NCBI GenBank assembly: GCA_945871875.1
Contig: CAMBYC010000017.1
Coordinates: 1-35,138, forward strand
Reading direction: 5' to 3'
DNA length: 35,138 bases
DNA from: Sphingobacterium thalpophilum
GTDB lineage: Bacteria > Bacteroidota > Bacteroidia > Chitinophagales > Chitinophagaceae
The position numbers and the translations under genes were made by a program. Below the pieces are notes generated by a model. That model did not search any database. It was given only the letters and a program-made list of their open reading frames with translations, and was not told the origin of the DNA. Shown piece by piece: positions 22,888 to 31,032 of this stretch (within the stretch, counting starts at the first letter, position 1; each line of letters opens with the position of its first letter).

Positions 22888-25800
22888 ATGGATCCATTTA
22901 ATGTAGAAACAGTAGAAATAAAAGGTAGCAATCTTATAGAAGCAAGTGCAGGAACAGGTAAAACATATTCAATTGCTATATTGACCTTGCGGTTAATATT
23001 AGAAAACAATATCCCAATCTCTGAAATATTGATGGTAACATTTACAAATGCTGCTGTAGCTGAGTTGGAAACCCGCATTCGCGAATTTGTAGGAAAAGCT
23101 TACAAGGAGAGTATTGGACAATCTTCGGGTGATAATATTATTAGAAATGTAGTTTTATCAACGCAAAACAATATTGGTATAAGAGAAACTACCCAGCGAC
23201 TAAAAAATGCAATTTTGTTTTTGGATGAAACTTCAATTATGACGATGCATGGTTTTTGTCAGAGAACTTTGTCGGAATTTGCTTTTGAAACCGGGCAAGT
23301 TTTTGGTGCTGAAACCCTCAGTTCTGACGCTATTGATGTTTTGATAACAGATTTTTTGAATGATTTTTGGCGTAAGCAAATCACAACAATGGATATTTCA
23401 TTATTGAAGTACATTGTAAAACAAAATTTTAATCAAAAGGCACTGAAAGATGTAGTTGATGCATCACTTTCTGGAAAGAAATTATTGCCTTTGGCAGATC
23501 TCCCATTAAATTTTTTGTCTTTTAAAAACCAAGCTGAATTGTTGGCTTCTTTTATTGAATTGGAAACTAAGATTCAAGAAAAGGAGCAGGAAATTTTTAA
23601 TTTGATTGAAGAAAATCATGAAGATTTGTTGGATTTAACATATAAAAATACCCATGCAAAAAAAATCTTCCCTCCACTTTTTGAAAATTATGAACTTTTA
23701 TTAGCAAAAATCATTGAAAAACGAACAACTGGATATGTAAAAAATATTTTTAATAATATTATTACAATGCTGCCTGAATTAGATGAATCAAACGCTGAGT
23801 TGGTCATGGTAATTCAAGTTTTCATGAATCAATTGTACCAATTGGCAATTCAAACCATTGAAGTTCAATTTGAAGCAGCAAAGCAAAAAGAGAGTTTTAT
23901 CACCTTTAGCGATATGATTGTTAATGTGCACAAAGCTGTGTATGTTCAAAAACAACATAAATTGCTTACAGCATTAAGAAAGAAATACCAAGCAGCATTT
24001 ATTGATGAGTTTCAAGATACAGATCGATTACAGTTTGAGATTTTTCATACGATTTTCAAGGAAAGCAATATTTTATTCTATATCGGAGATCCAAAGCAAT
24101 CTATTTATGGTTGGCGCAAAGCGGATATTTTCACTTATTTCGAAGCTCGAAATAGCGTTGATCATCAATATGAAATGAATACGAATTTTCGTTCTTCTGC
24201 TTCAGTAATTAATGCTTTAAATTCATTTTTTTTACCTGATGATGATTTTGATACATTTTACTACGATGTAGAGCAAAATTTACAAAATCGAATTCTTTAT
24301 TCAAAAGTTCATGCACCAGAAAATGAGAAAGGAACTTTATTGTTGCATAACGATAAATTGGTGCCTTTAACCATAATTGAGTGCAACAAAATCGATGAAA
24401 TAAATCAGTCTGTAGCAGCCACGGTTGTTGAATTGTTAAGCAATCCAAATTATACTATTGTAGAAAACAATGTATCAAGGCCAATTAAACCCTCTGATTT
24501 TGGTATTTTAGTAAGAACTAACAACCAAGCAAAAGCTATTAAAGAATCTTTAACCGCATATAAAATTCCATCTGTAACGATAGATGAATCCAAATTATTA
24601 ACGACGGAAGAAGCGAATGAAATGTTATTTGTATTAAAAGCGGTTGTAGAAATCCAAGCGGGTAATATCAATAAAGCATTATTAACATCTCTAACTGGCT
24701 TTACCATTAATCAAGTACTAGAATTGGATGAAGAACATATACTCAATCAGTTCAAGTTGTATCAACAAATCTGGTTAAAGAATGGTGTTTATGTAATGTT
24801 GCTTAAATTTATTTCGGATTTTAGAGTTAAATCTGTTTTATTAAACCCAGTAATAAATAATGGCGAAAGAAAATTATCTAATGTGTTGCAATTGGCAGAA
24901 TTGTTGCATAAAATAAGTATCAGAAAGCAATATATGCCAACTGAACTAATCAATTGGTTAAATAAAGGCATTGAGGGCAAGGTGAATGAGGGTGATGAGT
25001 TTGAGCAAAGGATCGAAAATGATGAGGATGCTGTAAAAATTATTTCAATCCATAAATGTAAAGGTTTAGAATACAATATTGTTTTGGCACCTTTTTTAGA
25101 TTTGAATAGCGATCCGCGTGATATTGCAAATTTTAGAGAAGAAGATGGCACTTATTGGTTTACGGATTTATTTCATCTTACAGAAGAACAATTGGAACTA
25201 ACAAAAACTCAAGCTGAGCAAGAAAATAGAAGATTGTTATATGTTGCTTTAACAAGAGCAAAATACAAATGTTATATACATAGAAACATATATTACAACG
25301 AATCTGCTTTGTCAGTTTTTACAAACAATCCAAATTCTTATGATCCTAATTTAATTGAATACATCAAGTTAGAAGATATAGAACCTATTAAGAATCTTTA
25401 TGCAGATAAAAAAACAGTTTTTGCACCGAATTATGCTGCCGCATCAAATTTTTCTTTGCTGCAACCCAATTGGATGAAATTGAGTTATACCTTTTTGTCT
25501 CCAGATCATCATCCAATTACAAAATTTGAATCTACCTTAGGTAGTGATGATTACAGCAGATTTGTGTTCAATCAATTAAAAAGAGGTGCTCATACCGGCA
25601 ATTTATTGCATTATATTTTTGAACATATCGATTTCACTGATGATTCCAGATGGGAAAAAACAATTCAACAAGCATTGAAAAGGTTGTCTGGAATAAAAGA
25701 TGACAACTTTGTTGGTCAGTTAGTTTTAATGCTTCGCCAGGTTTTAAACGCAAAAATAGCAACAGGTGAAACAAGTTTTTCATTAAATCAGATTAAAAAA

Positions 25801-26265
25801 GAAAAACGATTAGATGAGTTGGAATTTGATATGCTTGTTCCTGAACTATCTACTAACCAACTACAAAATTTATCTAATACTGAACACTCTTTTAATGTTA
25901 GAAACATTACTCAATTGGAAGGGATGCTAAATGGTCGGGTGGATTTGTTTTTTGAACATGATGGGAAGTTTTACATATTAGATTGGAAATCAAACTTTTT
26001 GGGAAATGATTTGGAAGATTACAATGCCGAAAATATAAAATTTGCAATGAAGGAGAATAATTATAATCTTCAATATCTTATTTATACTATTGCATTGGTA
26101 AAATATCTGGGAACAAGAAAAATAGATTTTGATTATGAAAAGGATTTTGGTGGTGTAATCTATCTTTTTGTAAGAGGAGTTAGGGAAGATGGGAGCGGAG
26201 GAATCTTTTTCTGTAAACCTCAATTGGATTTAGTGGAAAATATAAGTGCGTTGCTTTCTAAATAG
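22888..26265 (+). CDS. recB: Exodeoxyribonuclease V subunit RecB (3'-5' helicase/nuclease)
   Basis: This is a 1125-residue UvrD-like helicase fused to a C-terminal nuclease. Walker A AGTGKT is at 21-26. Motif II is DEFQDTD (about 373-379) and motif III GDPKQSIYGWRKADIF. Later motifs are ISIHKCKGLEYNIV and LLYVALTRAK. In the nuclease domain the His is in GNLLHYIFEHIDF, the first Asp in GRVDLFFE, and the Asp-x-Lys catalytic pair in LDWKSNFLG (about 1030-1038), followed by NLQYLIYTIAL. All catalytic residues appear intact. The stop codon lies in the right arm of a terminator hairpin shared with the converging plsX gene. Confidence 0.96.
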   Translation: MDPFNVETVEIKGSNLIEASAGTGKTYSIAILTLRLILENNIPISEILMVTFTNAAVAELETRIREFVGKAYKESIGQSSGDNIIRNVVLSTQNNIGIRETTQRLKNAILFLDETSIMTMHGFCQRTLSEFAFETGQVFGAETLSSDAIDVLITDFLNDFWRKQITTMDISLLKYIVKQNFNQKALKDVVDASLSGKKLLPLADLPLNFLSFKNQAELLASFIELETKIQEKEQEIFNLIEENHEDLLDLTYKNTHAKKIFPPLFENYELLLAKIIEKRTTGYVKNIFNNIITMLPELDESNAELVMVIQVFMNQLYQLAIQTIEVQFEAAKQKESFITFSDMIVNVHKAVYVQKQHKLLTALRKKYQAAFIDEFQDTDRLQFEIFHTIFKESNILFYIGDPKQSIYGWRKADIFTYFEARNSVDHQYEMNTNFRSSASVINALNSFFLPDDDFDTFYYDVEQNLQNRILYSKVHAPENEKGTLLLHNDKLVPLTIIECNKIDEINQSVAATVVELLSNPNYTIVENNVSRPIKPSDFGILVRTNNQAKAIKESLTAYKIPSVTIDESKLLTTEEANEMLFVLKAVVEIQAGNINKALLTSLTGFTINQVLELDEEHILNQFKLYQQIWLKNGVYVMLLKFISDFRVKSVLLNPVINNGERKLSNVLQLAELLHKISIRKQYMPTELINWLNKGIEGKVNEGDEFEQRIENDEDAVKIISIHKCKGLEYNIVLAPFLDLNSDPRDIANFREEDGTYWFTDLFHLTEEQLELTKTQAEQENRRLLYVALTRAKYKCYIHRNIYYNESALSVFTNNPNSYDPNLIEYIKLEDIEPIKNLYADKKTVFAPNYAAASNFSLLQPNWMKLSYTFLSPDHHPITKFESTLGSDDYSRFVFNQLKRGAHTGNLLHYIFEHIDFTDDSRWEKTIQQALKRLSGIKDDNFVGQLVLMLRQVLNAKIATGETSFSLNQIKKEKRLDELEFDMLVPELSTNQLQNLSNTEHSFNVRNITQLEGMLNGRVDLFFEHDGKFYILDWKSNFLGNDLEDYNAENIKFAMKENNYNLQYLIYTIALVKYLGTRKIDFDYEKDFGGVIYLFVRGVREDGSGGIFFCKPQLDLVENISALLSK

Positions 26266-26280
26266 CAACGCACTTATATT
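26239..26280. terminator. Bidirectional terminator overlapping the recB stop
   Basis: AATATAAGTGCGTTGCT (26239-26255) pairs perfectly with AGCAACGCACTTATATT (26264-26280) around an 8-base loop. The left arm encodes the last recB codons, and the stop TAG (26263-26265) straddles the loop and right arm. It sits between the convergent recB and plsX. Confidence 0.85.
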
Positions 26281-26300
26281 AAAATTTATCAAGATATAAT

Positions 26301-27242
26301 TTACTGAACTTTAAAACGCTCTTCAATTTTTTGTAAAAGGTTTGACGAATTAACTCGTTTTGCCATCTTCAACATGTTAAAAAATGCTGGTGCTTTTGAA
26401 ATACCATGACCAATCATAACTGTTTTTGATATTCCTAAAACAGGCACACCTCCATATTGTTCAAAATTAAAACGGTCAAAATATTCGTCTTTTACATTGC
26501 GTTGTTGAGATATGTCGTACACACTTTCGAGCAATTTTAAGATTACATTTCCTGTAAAACCTTCACAAACAACAACATCGGCTTTGTCTGCAATAATATC
26601 ACGACCTTCAATATTGCCTACAAAATTTATTTTATCAGAATTTTTAAGCAAACCATAAGCAGCTTGAGCAAGAATATTTCCCTTTCCTTCTTCTTCACCA
26701 ATATTTACAAGAGCTACACGAGGTTGTTCAATATTCCAAACGTGTTCAACAAAAAGGGAGCCTAAAATTCCAAATTGTAATAAGTTTTCAGGCTTACAAT
26801 CAGCATTAATGCCAACGTCTACCAGCCATCCTGATTTTCCATTTTCTCTTGGTAGATAAGCACCAATTGTAGGGCGTAAAACACCTTCAATAGCTTTTAT
26901 GCTAAAAAGCGAGCCTACCATCATAGCACCAGTATTGCCCGCACTTGCAAAAGCATCAATTTTTCCAGTTGCAAGCAAATGAAATCCTTTAACAATGGAA
27001 GAATCTTGCTTTTCTTTGAATGCTTTTGTTGGATGCTCGTGCATATCAATTACTTGAGATGCATCAACAATAGTGTAAAGAGATGCATCAATTTGGTTAT
27101 CATCCAATAATGGTATTAATTGGTTTCTATCTCCAATTAGCACCAAATGCACATCTTGATTAGATTCGGTAAAGAGTTTTACACCTTTAATGGCTTCTAA
27201 AGGGGCAAAATCTCCCCCCATCATATCTATTCCTATTTTCAT
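26301..27242 (-). CDS. plsX: Phosphate acyltransferase PlsX
   Basis: This 313-residue enzyme makes acyl-phosphate from acyl-ACP, the acyl donor for PlsY in phospholipid synthesis. It opens with the family signature MKIGIDMMGGDFAPLEAIKG, followed by DASQVIDMHEHPTKAFKEKQDSS, FASAGNTGAMMVGS, and VGNIEGRDI with VVCEGFTGNVILK. Length is at the short end of the family (about 315-350), with no visible gap. It is the third gene of DUF177-rpmF-plsX, an order conserved in many bacteria. fabH, often next, is absent here because recB converges instead. A hairpin before it may reduce read-through from rpmF. Confidence 0.96.
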   Translation of the reverse strand: MKIGIDMMGGDFAPLEAIKGVKLFTESNQDVHLVLIGDRNQLIPLLDDNQIDASLYTIVDASQVIDMHEHPTKAFKEKQDSSIVKGFHLLATGKIDAFASAGNTGAMMVGSLFSIKAIEGVLRPTIGAYLPRENGKSGWLVDVGINADCKPENLLQFGILGSLFVEHVWNIEQPRVALVNIGEEEGKGNILAQAAYGLLKNSDKINFVGNIEGRDIIADKADVVVCEGFTGNVILKLLESVYDISQQRNVKDEYFDRFNFEQYGGVPVLGISKTVMIGHGISKAPAFFNMLKMAKRVNSSNLLQKIEERFKVQ

Positions 27243-27300
27243 TAACTCAAAAATAAAGGATTAAATTCAAAAAAAGACCAAATAAGATTAATATAACACA

Positions 27301-27339
27301 AAAGCCAAAATGTATCTTTTTAAGAAACATTTTGGCTTT
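27301..27339 (-). terminator. Hairpin between rpmF and plsX
   Basis: AAAGCCAAAATGT (27301-27313) pairs with ACATTTTGGCTTT (27327-27339). On the minus strand it follows rpmF by 16 bases and ends in a short T run. It may terminate or attenuate transcription so that L32 is made in excess over PlsX. Confidence 0.7.
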
Positions 27340-27355
27340 CTATGAAATGATTAAT

Positions 27356-27544
27356 TTAAATAGGTGATTTCTCAGCTACTAATTTCCCTTTGTAAAACAA
27401 TTTTCCCTCACTTTCATGTGCACGGTGACGAACATGCAATTCTCCAGTTGTACTGTCTTTGCTTAATGTTATTTTATCCGCTTTGTAGTGAGTCCTTCTT
27501 TTTGCACTGCGTTGTTGAGAGTGCCTTCTTTTTGGATTTGGCAT
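27356..27544 (-). CDS. rpmF: 50S ribosomal protein L32
   Basis: The 62-residue basic protein starts MPNPKRRHSQQRSAKRRTH, the L32 signature. It continues with a Bacteroidota-type C-terminal half (GELHVRHRAHESEGKLFYKG). No zinc-binding cysteines are present, so this is the cysteine-free L32 form. It lies 11 bases after the DUF177 gene, as is usual. Confidence 0.97.
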   Translation of the reverse strand: MPNPKRRHSQQRSAKRRTHYKADKITLSKDSTTGELHVRHRAHESEGKLFYKGKLVAEKSPI

Positions 27545-27555
27545 ATTATAATTTT

Positions 27556-28095
27556 TTAATTATTCCTGAATTTATCTAATCCCTTCCAGATAGGGTTTGT
27601 TTTTTCCTCATTTTCTTCAGACATTTTTTTCAACATGTCTAATGCTGCGATATTGCATTTAACTCCTCCCATTTCATTTTCACTACACATTCTGTATGCA
27701 GGAATACTAAGTGTAGAAAATTCATATAACCAATTTTCTACATTTATATGACTTTCCCCTTTTGCAATATAAAATACATCAGGATCTTCCTCTTCTTCAT
27801 TCATTTTATCGGGTTCATCTGCCATTTTAACTAAAATCTCAAAATCATCCCACAATTGAACAGCTAATGTATTTCCACACCGATCACATATTACGTCCGA
27901 TTTGCCACCTACAGAAAATTTTAACAGCATAAATGAACTGCTTTTCTCCAATTGAAGCGTTACTTTTGCATTTATGTTAAAAAAATCTTGTGCAGGATAA
28001 ACTGAAAAGAACTTATCTAATAATTCATAGTTGAACTCATGAACTCCAGGTTTTAATCCTACAAAGGCAATTTCGTACTCCCGGCGTCCAGACAT
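27556..28095 (-). CDS. DUF177 (YceD-like) protein
   Basis: The 179-residue protein belongs to the DUF177/YceD family, coded just before rpmF in most bacteria and linked to 23S rRNA accumulation in E. coli and plants. CDRCG (about residues 70-74) is the conserved CxxC in the middle of the domain. Two more cysteines follow in MCSENEMGGVKC (about 146-157). An acidic stretch (NEEEEDPD) separates the halves, and the C-terminus has the NPIWKGLDKFR ending typical of the Bacteroidota form. Its promoter reads divergently from the DUF3810 gene. Confidence 0.9.
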   Translation of the reverse strand: MSGRREYEIAFVGLKPGVHEFNYELLDKFFSVYPAQDFFNINAKVTLQLEKSSSFMLLKFSVGGKSDVICDRCGNTLAVQLWDDFEILVKMADEPDKMNEEEEDPDVFYIAKGESHINVENWLYEFSTLSIPAYRMCSENEMGGVKCNIAALDMLKKMSEENEEKTNPIWKGLDKFRNN

Positions 28096-28117
28096 GACTA
28101 ATTTTATTTAGAGTTTG

Positions 28118-28148
28118 CAAAGTTAATATAATTTAATAAATAAACAAC
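28118..28148 (-). promoter_or_regulatory. Promoter of DUF177-rpmF-plsX
   Basis: On the minus strand GTTG (28148-28145), 19 bases, then TAACTTTG (28125-28118). The -7 element is an exact TAnnTTTG, and the -33 element matches three of four bases. It lies 22 bases before the DUF177 ATG. Confidence 0.7.
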
Positions 28149-28150
28149 TG

Positions 28151-29221
28151 ATGTTTTTAAGAAATCTTATTCCTAAGTATAGTTTGCCTATAATTGCTTT
28201 GTTTGTTTTTGTCAAAATATTACAGCATTTCCCATCATTTATAGAATTTTATTATAGCAATTGGACATATAATGGTATTTCTATGTTTTTTAGATTGCTA
28301 TTTGGTTGGATTCCAATGAGTATTGGCGATATATTTTATATACTTGTAATACTAATTGTTTTATTTAAAATATTAGCTATTTCTATTTTAATTCTTAAAA
28401 AGAATTACAAAATAGAAACTTTTTTAAAAAATTTACGAAATATTATTCTTTATTCAATTACAGTTTATACATTTTTTCATCTGCTTTGGGGATTAAATTA
28501 TTATCGTCAACCCATTGATTTAAAGTTGAGGTTACCCATTGCTGATACTTCAAAAAAGCATTTGGTTGAATTGACAAGCAAATTATTGATTTTAACCAAT
28601 CAATGGAAGCCACATCAAAATACTTCAATTAATTTTTCAAATGTTAAAAATAAAGCAATAGAGGGATATCGTAATTTAAGTTTAGATTATACTTTTATAA
28701 ATTACAATCCACCTGCCGTAAAAGCTTCTTTGTTTGGTGTTTTAGGAAATTATATGGGTTATTCTGGATATTTTAATCCATTTAGCGCTGAGGCGCAAAT
28801 AAATACAAGCATGCCAGAATTTATTATACCTTTTGTTACTTGTCATGAAATTGCGCATCAATTGGGGTATGCCAAAGAAAATGAAGCAAGTTTCATAGGA
28901 TTTTTAGCCGCTAAAAATAGTAATGATAGTGCAATAAGGTACTCAACATATGTACAAATGTTTTTGTATGCTAATGGTGAATTTAGGCGATCTGATTCAG
29001 TATTATTTAGAAAAAACTTTCAAGCATTAGCAGAACCAATTAAGAAAGACATTAAAGATTATCGTAAGTTCTTAAATAAGTATCAATCTCCATTAGATCA
29101 ATTTGTTACAGCTTTTTACGAGCAATATTTGCATATAAACCAACAACCTGAAGGACATAAATCTTACAATAAAGTAATTCTTTGGCTTCTAGCTTATGAT
29201 CAAAAGTTTGGTGTTTTATAA
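28151..29221 (+). CDS. DUF3810 membrane protein with HExxH zinc-protease motif
   Basis: This 356-residue protein has about three or four membrane segments in the N-terminal third (roughly 11-28, 42-54, 60-82, 97-114) and then a soluble domain. HEIAH (232-236, in CHEIAHQLGYAKENEASF) is a zinc-metallopeptidase motif, with a Glu in NEASF ten residues after the second His as likely third ligand. This matches DUF3810, a family of predicted metallopeptidases of unknown substrate. The active site is probably outside the cytoplasm. The gene starts 55 bases from the divergent DUF177 gene and converges on dcd. Function beyond peptidase-like is unknown. Confidence 0.85.
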   Translation: MFLRNLIPKYSLPIIALFVFVKILQHFPSFIEFYYSNWTYNGISMFFRLLFGWIPMSIGDIFYILVILIVLFKILAISILILKKNYKIETFLKNLRNIILYSITVYTFFHLLWGLNYYRQPIDLKLRLPIADTSKKHLVELTSKLLILTNQWKPHQNTSINFSNVKNKAIEGYRNLSLDYTFINYNPPAVKASLFGVLGNYMGYSGYFNPFSAEAQINTSMPEFIIPFVTCHEIAHQLGYAKENEASFIGFLAAKNSNDSAIRYSTYVQMFLYANGEFRRSDSVLFRKNFQALAEPIKKDIKDYRKFLNKYQSPLDQFVTAFYEQYLHINQQPEGHKSYNKVILWLLAYDQKFGVL

Positions 29222-29239
29222 TTTTTAAAGCTTGTAAAA

Positions 29240-29776
29240 TTAAAATGAATTCTTCCACATCATACTTTCTATTGGTTTGTCGGGTTGCCCGCTGTATTTT
29301 GCATTTTTCTTTTGGTTGTACTTTACACCAATTTCTCCGTCTACAGGAAAATATATAAGTTGCCCAATTGGCATTCCCTTGTAAATTTTTACCGGTTGCT
29401 TTACTGAAATTTCTAAGGTCCAATTGCCACAAAAGCCAACATCACCTTTGCCTGCAGTTGCATGAATGTCAATACCTAATCTGCCTGTTGATGATTTTCC
29501 TTCCAAAAATGGAACATGAGCATGTGTTTCAGTATATTCTGCAGTTACACCTAAATAAAAAACATGAGGATATAAAACAAATCCTTCGTCAGGTATTTCA
29601 AAATATTCAATTGCATTGTGTTTTTTAGCATCGAGAATATGATCTGTATATGTGGCTAACCATTTCCCCAAGCGAACATCATAAGAATTGCTGCCCAATG
29701 ATTCATGAATAAAGGGTTCAATTTTTATGGTGCCTTTCTCCATTTCTTCAAGTATGCGTAAATCTGATAGAATCAT
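29240..29776 (-). CDS. dcd: dCTP deaminase
   Basis: The 178-residue enzyme converts dCTP to dUTP, which dUTPase then turns to dUMP for thymidylate synthesis. The opening MILSDLRILEEMEKGTIKIEPF and LGSNSYDVRLG are family marks. The active-site motif runs FLEGKSSTGRLGIDIHATAG, then GDVGFCGNWTLEI, with the catalytic Glu in TLE (about residue 130). The C-terminal KYSGQPDKPIES segment closes over the nucleotide. The length is slightly shorter than E. coli Dcd (193). Whether it is mono- or bifunctional (with dUTPase activity) cannot be told. It is divergent from the phosphopantetheinyl transferase. Confidence 0.93.
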   Translation of the reverse strand: MILSDLRILEEMEKGTIKIEPFIHESLGSNSYDVRLGKWLATYTDHILDAKKHNAIEYFEIPDEGFVLYPHVFYLGVTAEYTETHAHVPFLEGKSSTGRLGIDIHATAGKGDVGFCGNWTLEISVKQPVKIYKGMPIGQLIYFPVDGEIGVKYNQKKNAKYSGQPDKPIESMMWKNSF

Positions 29777-29837
29777 AATTGTTTAGTTTTGTTTGATAGG
29801 CTAAAGAATACGAACTTTAAACATTTAAGACGCTTAT

Positions 29838-30455
29838 ATGCCTTTAATTTTTCAGCAAGATATAAACGAGTTTGCAAAAATCGGGATTTGGGAATTAAAA
29901 GAGGCGGAAATTTATTTTTCTGGTATTGCAATTCGAGAAAATATTTCTCACTCTGGCAAAAGGCTACAACATCTTGCTGGAAGAAATCTTTTAAAAGAAT
30001 TATTTCCTGATTTTCCTATTCATGATATTGCAATTTCTTCATCTGGCAAACCCATATTAATGGATGGTTCTTATTATTTTTCAATTTCGCACACAACAGA
30101 ATATGTGGCTGCAATAGTGAGTAAGCAATTTAATGTGGGTATAGATATTGAAAAGGTTAGTCCTAAAATTATTAAGGTAATAAAAAGATTTTTATCAAAG
30201 CCAGAGCAAATCTTATTAGGATATCAAAATTGGGCGGGAGCAAATGAAGCTGAAATTTTAATGTGGTGTATTAAAGAAGCTGTGTTTAAGTGGTTGGGAG
30301 AGCGGGGGATTTCATTCCAAAAAAACATCATTATTTTAAATATTAATAATGATAAGCAAGTTGCATTAGTTGAAGTAAAAAAAGATACAGAAATAAAGAT
30401 TAGGATCAACTATATTTTTTTGAATATTTATTGCTTAGTTTGGATAGAACAATAA
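29838..30455 (+). CDS. 4'-phosphopantetheinyl transferase (Sfp superfamily)
   Basis: This 205-residue enzyme moves phosphopantetheine from CoA to a carrier-protein serine. Sfp-type marks are GKPIL (70-74), YYFSISHT (79-86), the magnesium-binding pair in VGIDIEKVSP (Asp103, Glu105), and WCIKEAVFKW with Glu147. At 205 residues it is close to Sfp (224) and longer than AcpS. No carrier protein or synthase gene is in the window, so the target is probably the fatty-acid ACP or a distant synthase. A TAGTTTTG -7-like element at 29784-29791 may drive it. Confidence 0.9.
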   Translation: MPLIFQQDINEFAKIGIWELKEAEIYFSGIAIRENISHSGKRLQHLAGRNLLKELFPDFPIHDIAISSSGKPILMDGSYYFSISHTTEYVAAIVSKQFNVGIDIEKVSPKIIKVIKRFLSKPEQILLGYQNWAGANEAEILMWCIKEAVFKWLGERGISFQKNIIILNINNDKQVALVEVKKDTEIKIRINYIFLNIYCLVWIEQ

Positions 30456-30512
30456 AAATATGTTGTTAAAAACCAATAAAAATTAATGAATAATAATTAA
30501 AGATTGATTTAG

Positions 30513-30599
30513 TGCCCGGGGCGGGAATCGAACCCGCACTCGCTTTTTCGGCGAACAGGATTTTAAGTCCTGCGTGTCTACCTATTCCACCACCCGGGC
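30513..30599 (-). tRNA. tRNA-Leu (anticodon UAA)
   Basis: The class II tRNA is 87 bases long on the minus strand. The acceptor is GCCCGGG/CCCGGGC, the anticodon arm CAGGA-CTTAAAA-TCCTG (anticodon TAA, codon UUA), the long variable arm lies around TTCGCCGAAAAAGCGA, and the T arm contains GGTTCGATTCC. The discriminator is A. CCA is not encoded. It lies 36 bases downstream of tRNA-Gly, with a hairpin between. Confidence 0.96.
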
Positions 30600-30605
30600 T
30601 AAAGA

Positions 30606-30634
30606 AAAGAACCATCAACTCTTGATGGTTCTTT
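30606..30634 (-). terminator. Hairpin between tRNA-Gly and tRNA-Leu
   Basis: AAAGAACCATCAA (30606-30618) pairs perfectly with TTGATGGTTCTTT (30622-30634) around a CTC loop. On the minus strand a TTTTCTTT tract follows. It looks like an intrinsic terminator but lies only 6 bases before tRNA-Leu, so partial termination or a processing role is possible. Confidence 0.7.
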
Positions 30635-30635
30635 G

Positions 30636-30708
30636 AGCGAAAGACGAGATTCGAACCCGCGACCCTCACCTTGGCAAGGTGATGCTCTACCAGCTGAGCT
30701 ACTTTCGC
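30636..30708 (-). tRNA. tRNA-Gly (anticodon GCC)
   Basis: The 73-base cloverleaf on the minus strand has acceptor GCGAAAG/CTTTCGC, D arm TAGCTCAGCTGGTAGAGCA, anticodon arm TCACC-TTGCCAA-GGTGA (anticodon GCC), and T arm GCGGGTTCGAATCTCGT. The discriminator is T (U in RNA), as usual for bacterial tRNA-Gly. CCA is not encoded. Confidence 0.97.
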
Positions 30709-30734
30709 ATATATAAGTAAGAACTAAGGGGATG

Positions 30735-30765
30735 CAAATATAGTACTTTGCCTGATATTAACAAA
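30735..30765 (-). promoter_or_regulatory. Bacteroidota-type promoter of tRNA-Gly
   Basis: On the minus strand TTTG (30765-30762), 19 bases, then TATATTTG (30742-30735) is an exact consensus match, followed by GCATCCCC. Confidence 0.87.
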
Positions 30766-30766
30766 A

Positions 30767-30973
30767 TTATTTATACTTTGGAGTATATAAGGTATTTTCT
30801 GGCACTTCAACTTTAGGTTTGCCCTTGTAACGCATTGTGTACAATCCGTAACAGCCACCTAGTAAAAGAGCCGCAAACGCAAACATCTGTATATGAAATA
30901 AAAATCGAGAAGAAGTAACCCAATTTTGTACAATATCTTTTTTTGAAGGCTGATTTGTTGTTTCTTGTTGCAT
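30767..30973 (-). CDS. Small single-pass membrane protein, function unknown
   Basis: I do not recognise it. From the ATG at 30973 it has 68 residues: a polar N-terminus, one membrane helix (about 24-45, FLFHIQMFAFAALLLGGCYG) and a short basic then polar tail ending LYTPKYK. The open frame extends to another ATG at 31012, but a TATTTTTG promoter-like element (30998-30991) lies between the two, so I chose the shorter form. Start 31012 (81 residues) remains possible. It follows the glycosyltransferase gene on the same strand. Confidence 0.6.
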   Translation of the reverse strand: MQQETTNQPSKKDIVQNWVTSSRFLFHIQMFAFAALLLGGCYGLYTMRYKGKPKVEVPENTLYTPKYK

Positions 30974-31032
30974 AATTTTCAATTGCGGTGCAAAAATAAG
31001 GAATGAATACATATTATCATAATTTTCAATCC

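Noticed and set aside
24789-25151. 120-codon minus-strand frame inside recB
   Set aside because: It is a shadow frame of a conserved helicase region, with no supporting signal.
17832-26265. recD-recC-recB as a phage-defence island
   Set aside because: All three genes carry the standard RecBCD motifs and lengths, lie among housekeeping genes and show no signs of transfer.
30466-30669. 67-codon open frame on the minus strand
   Set aside because: It covers tRNA-Leu and part of tRNA-Gly, both of which fold perfectly; the translation has no protein-like features.
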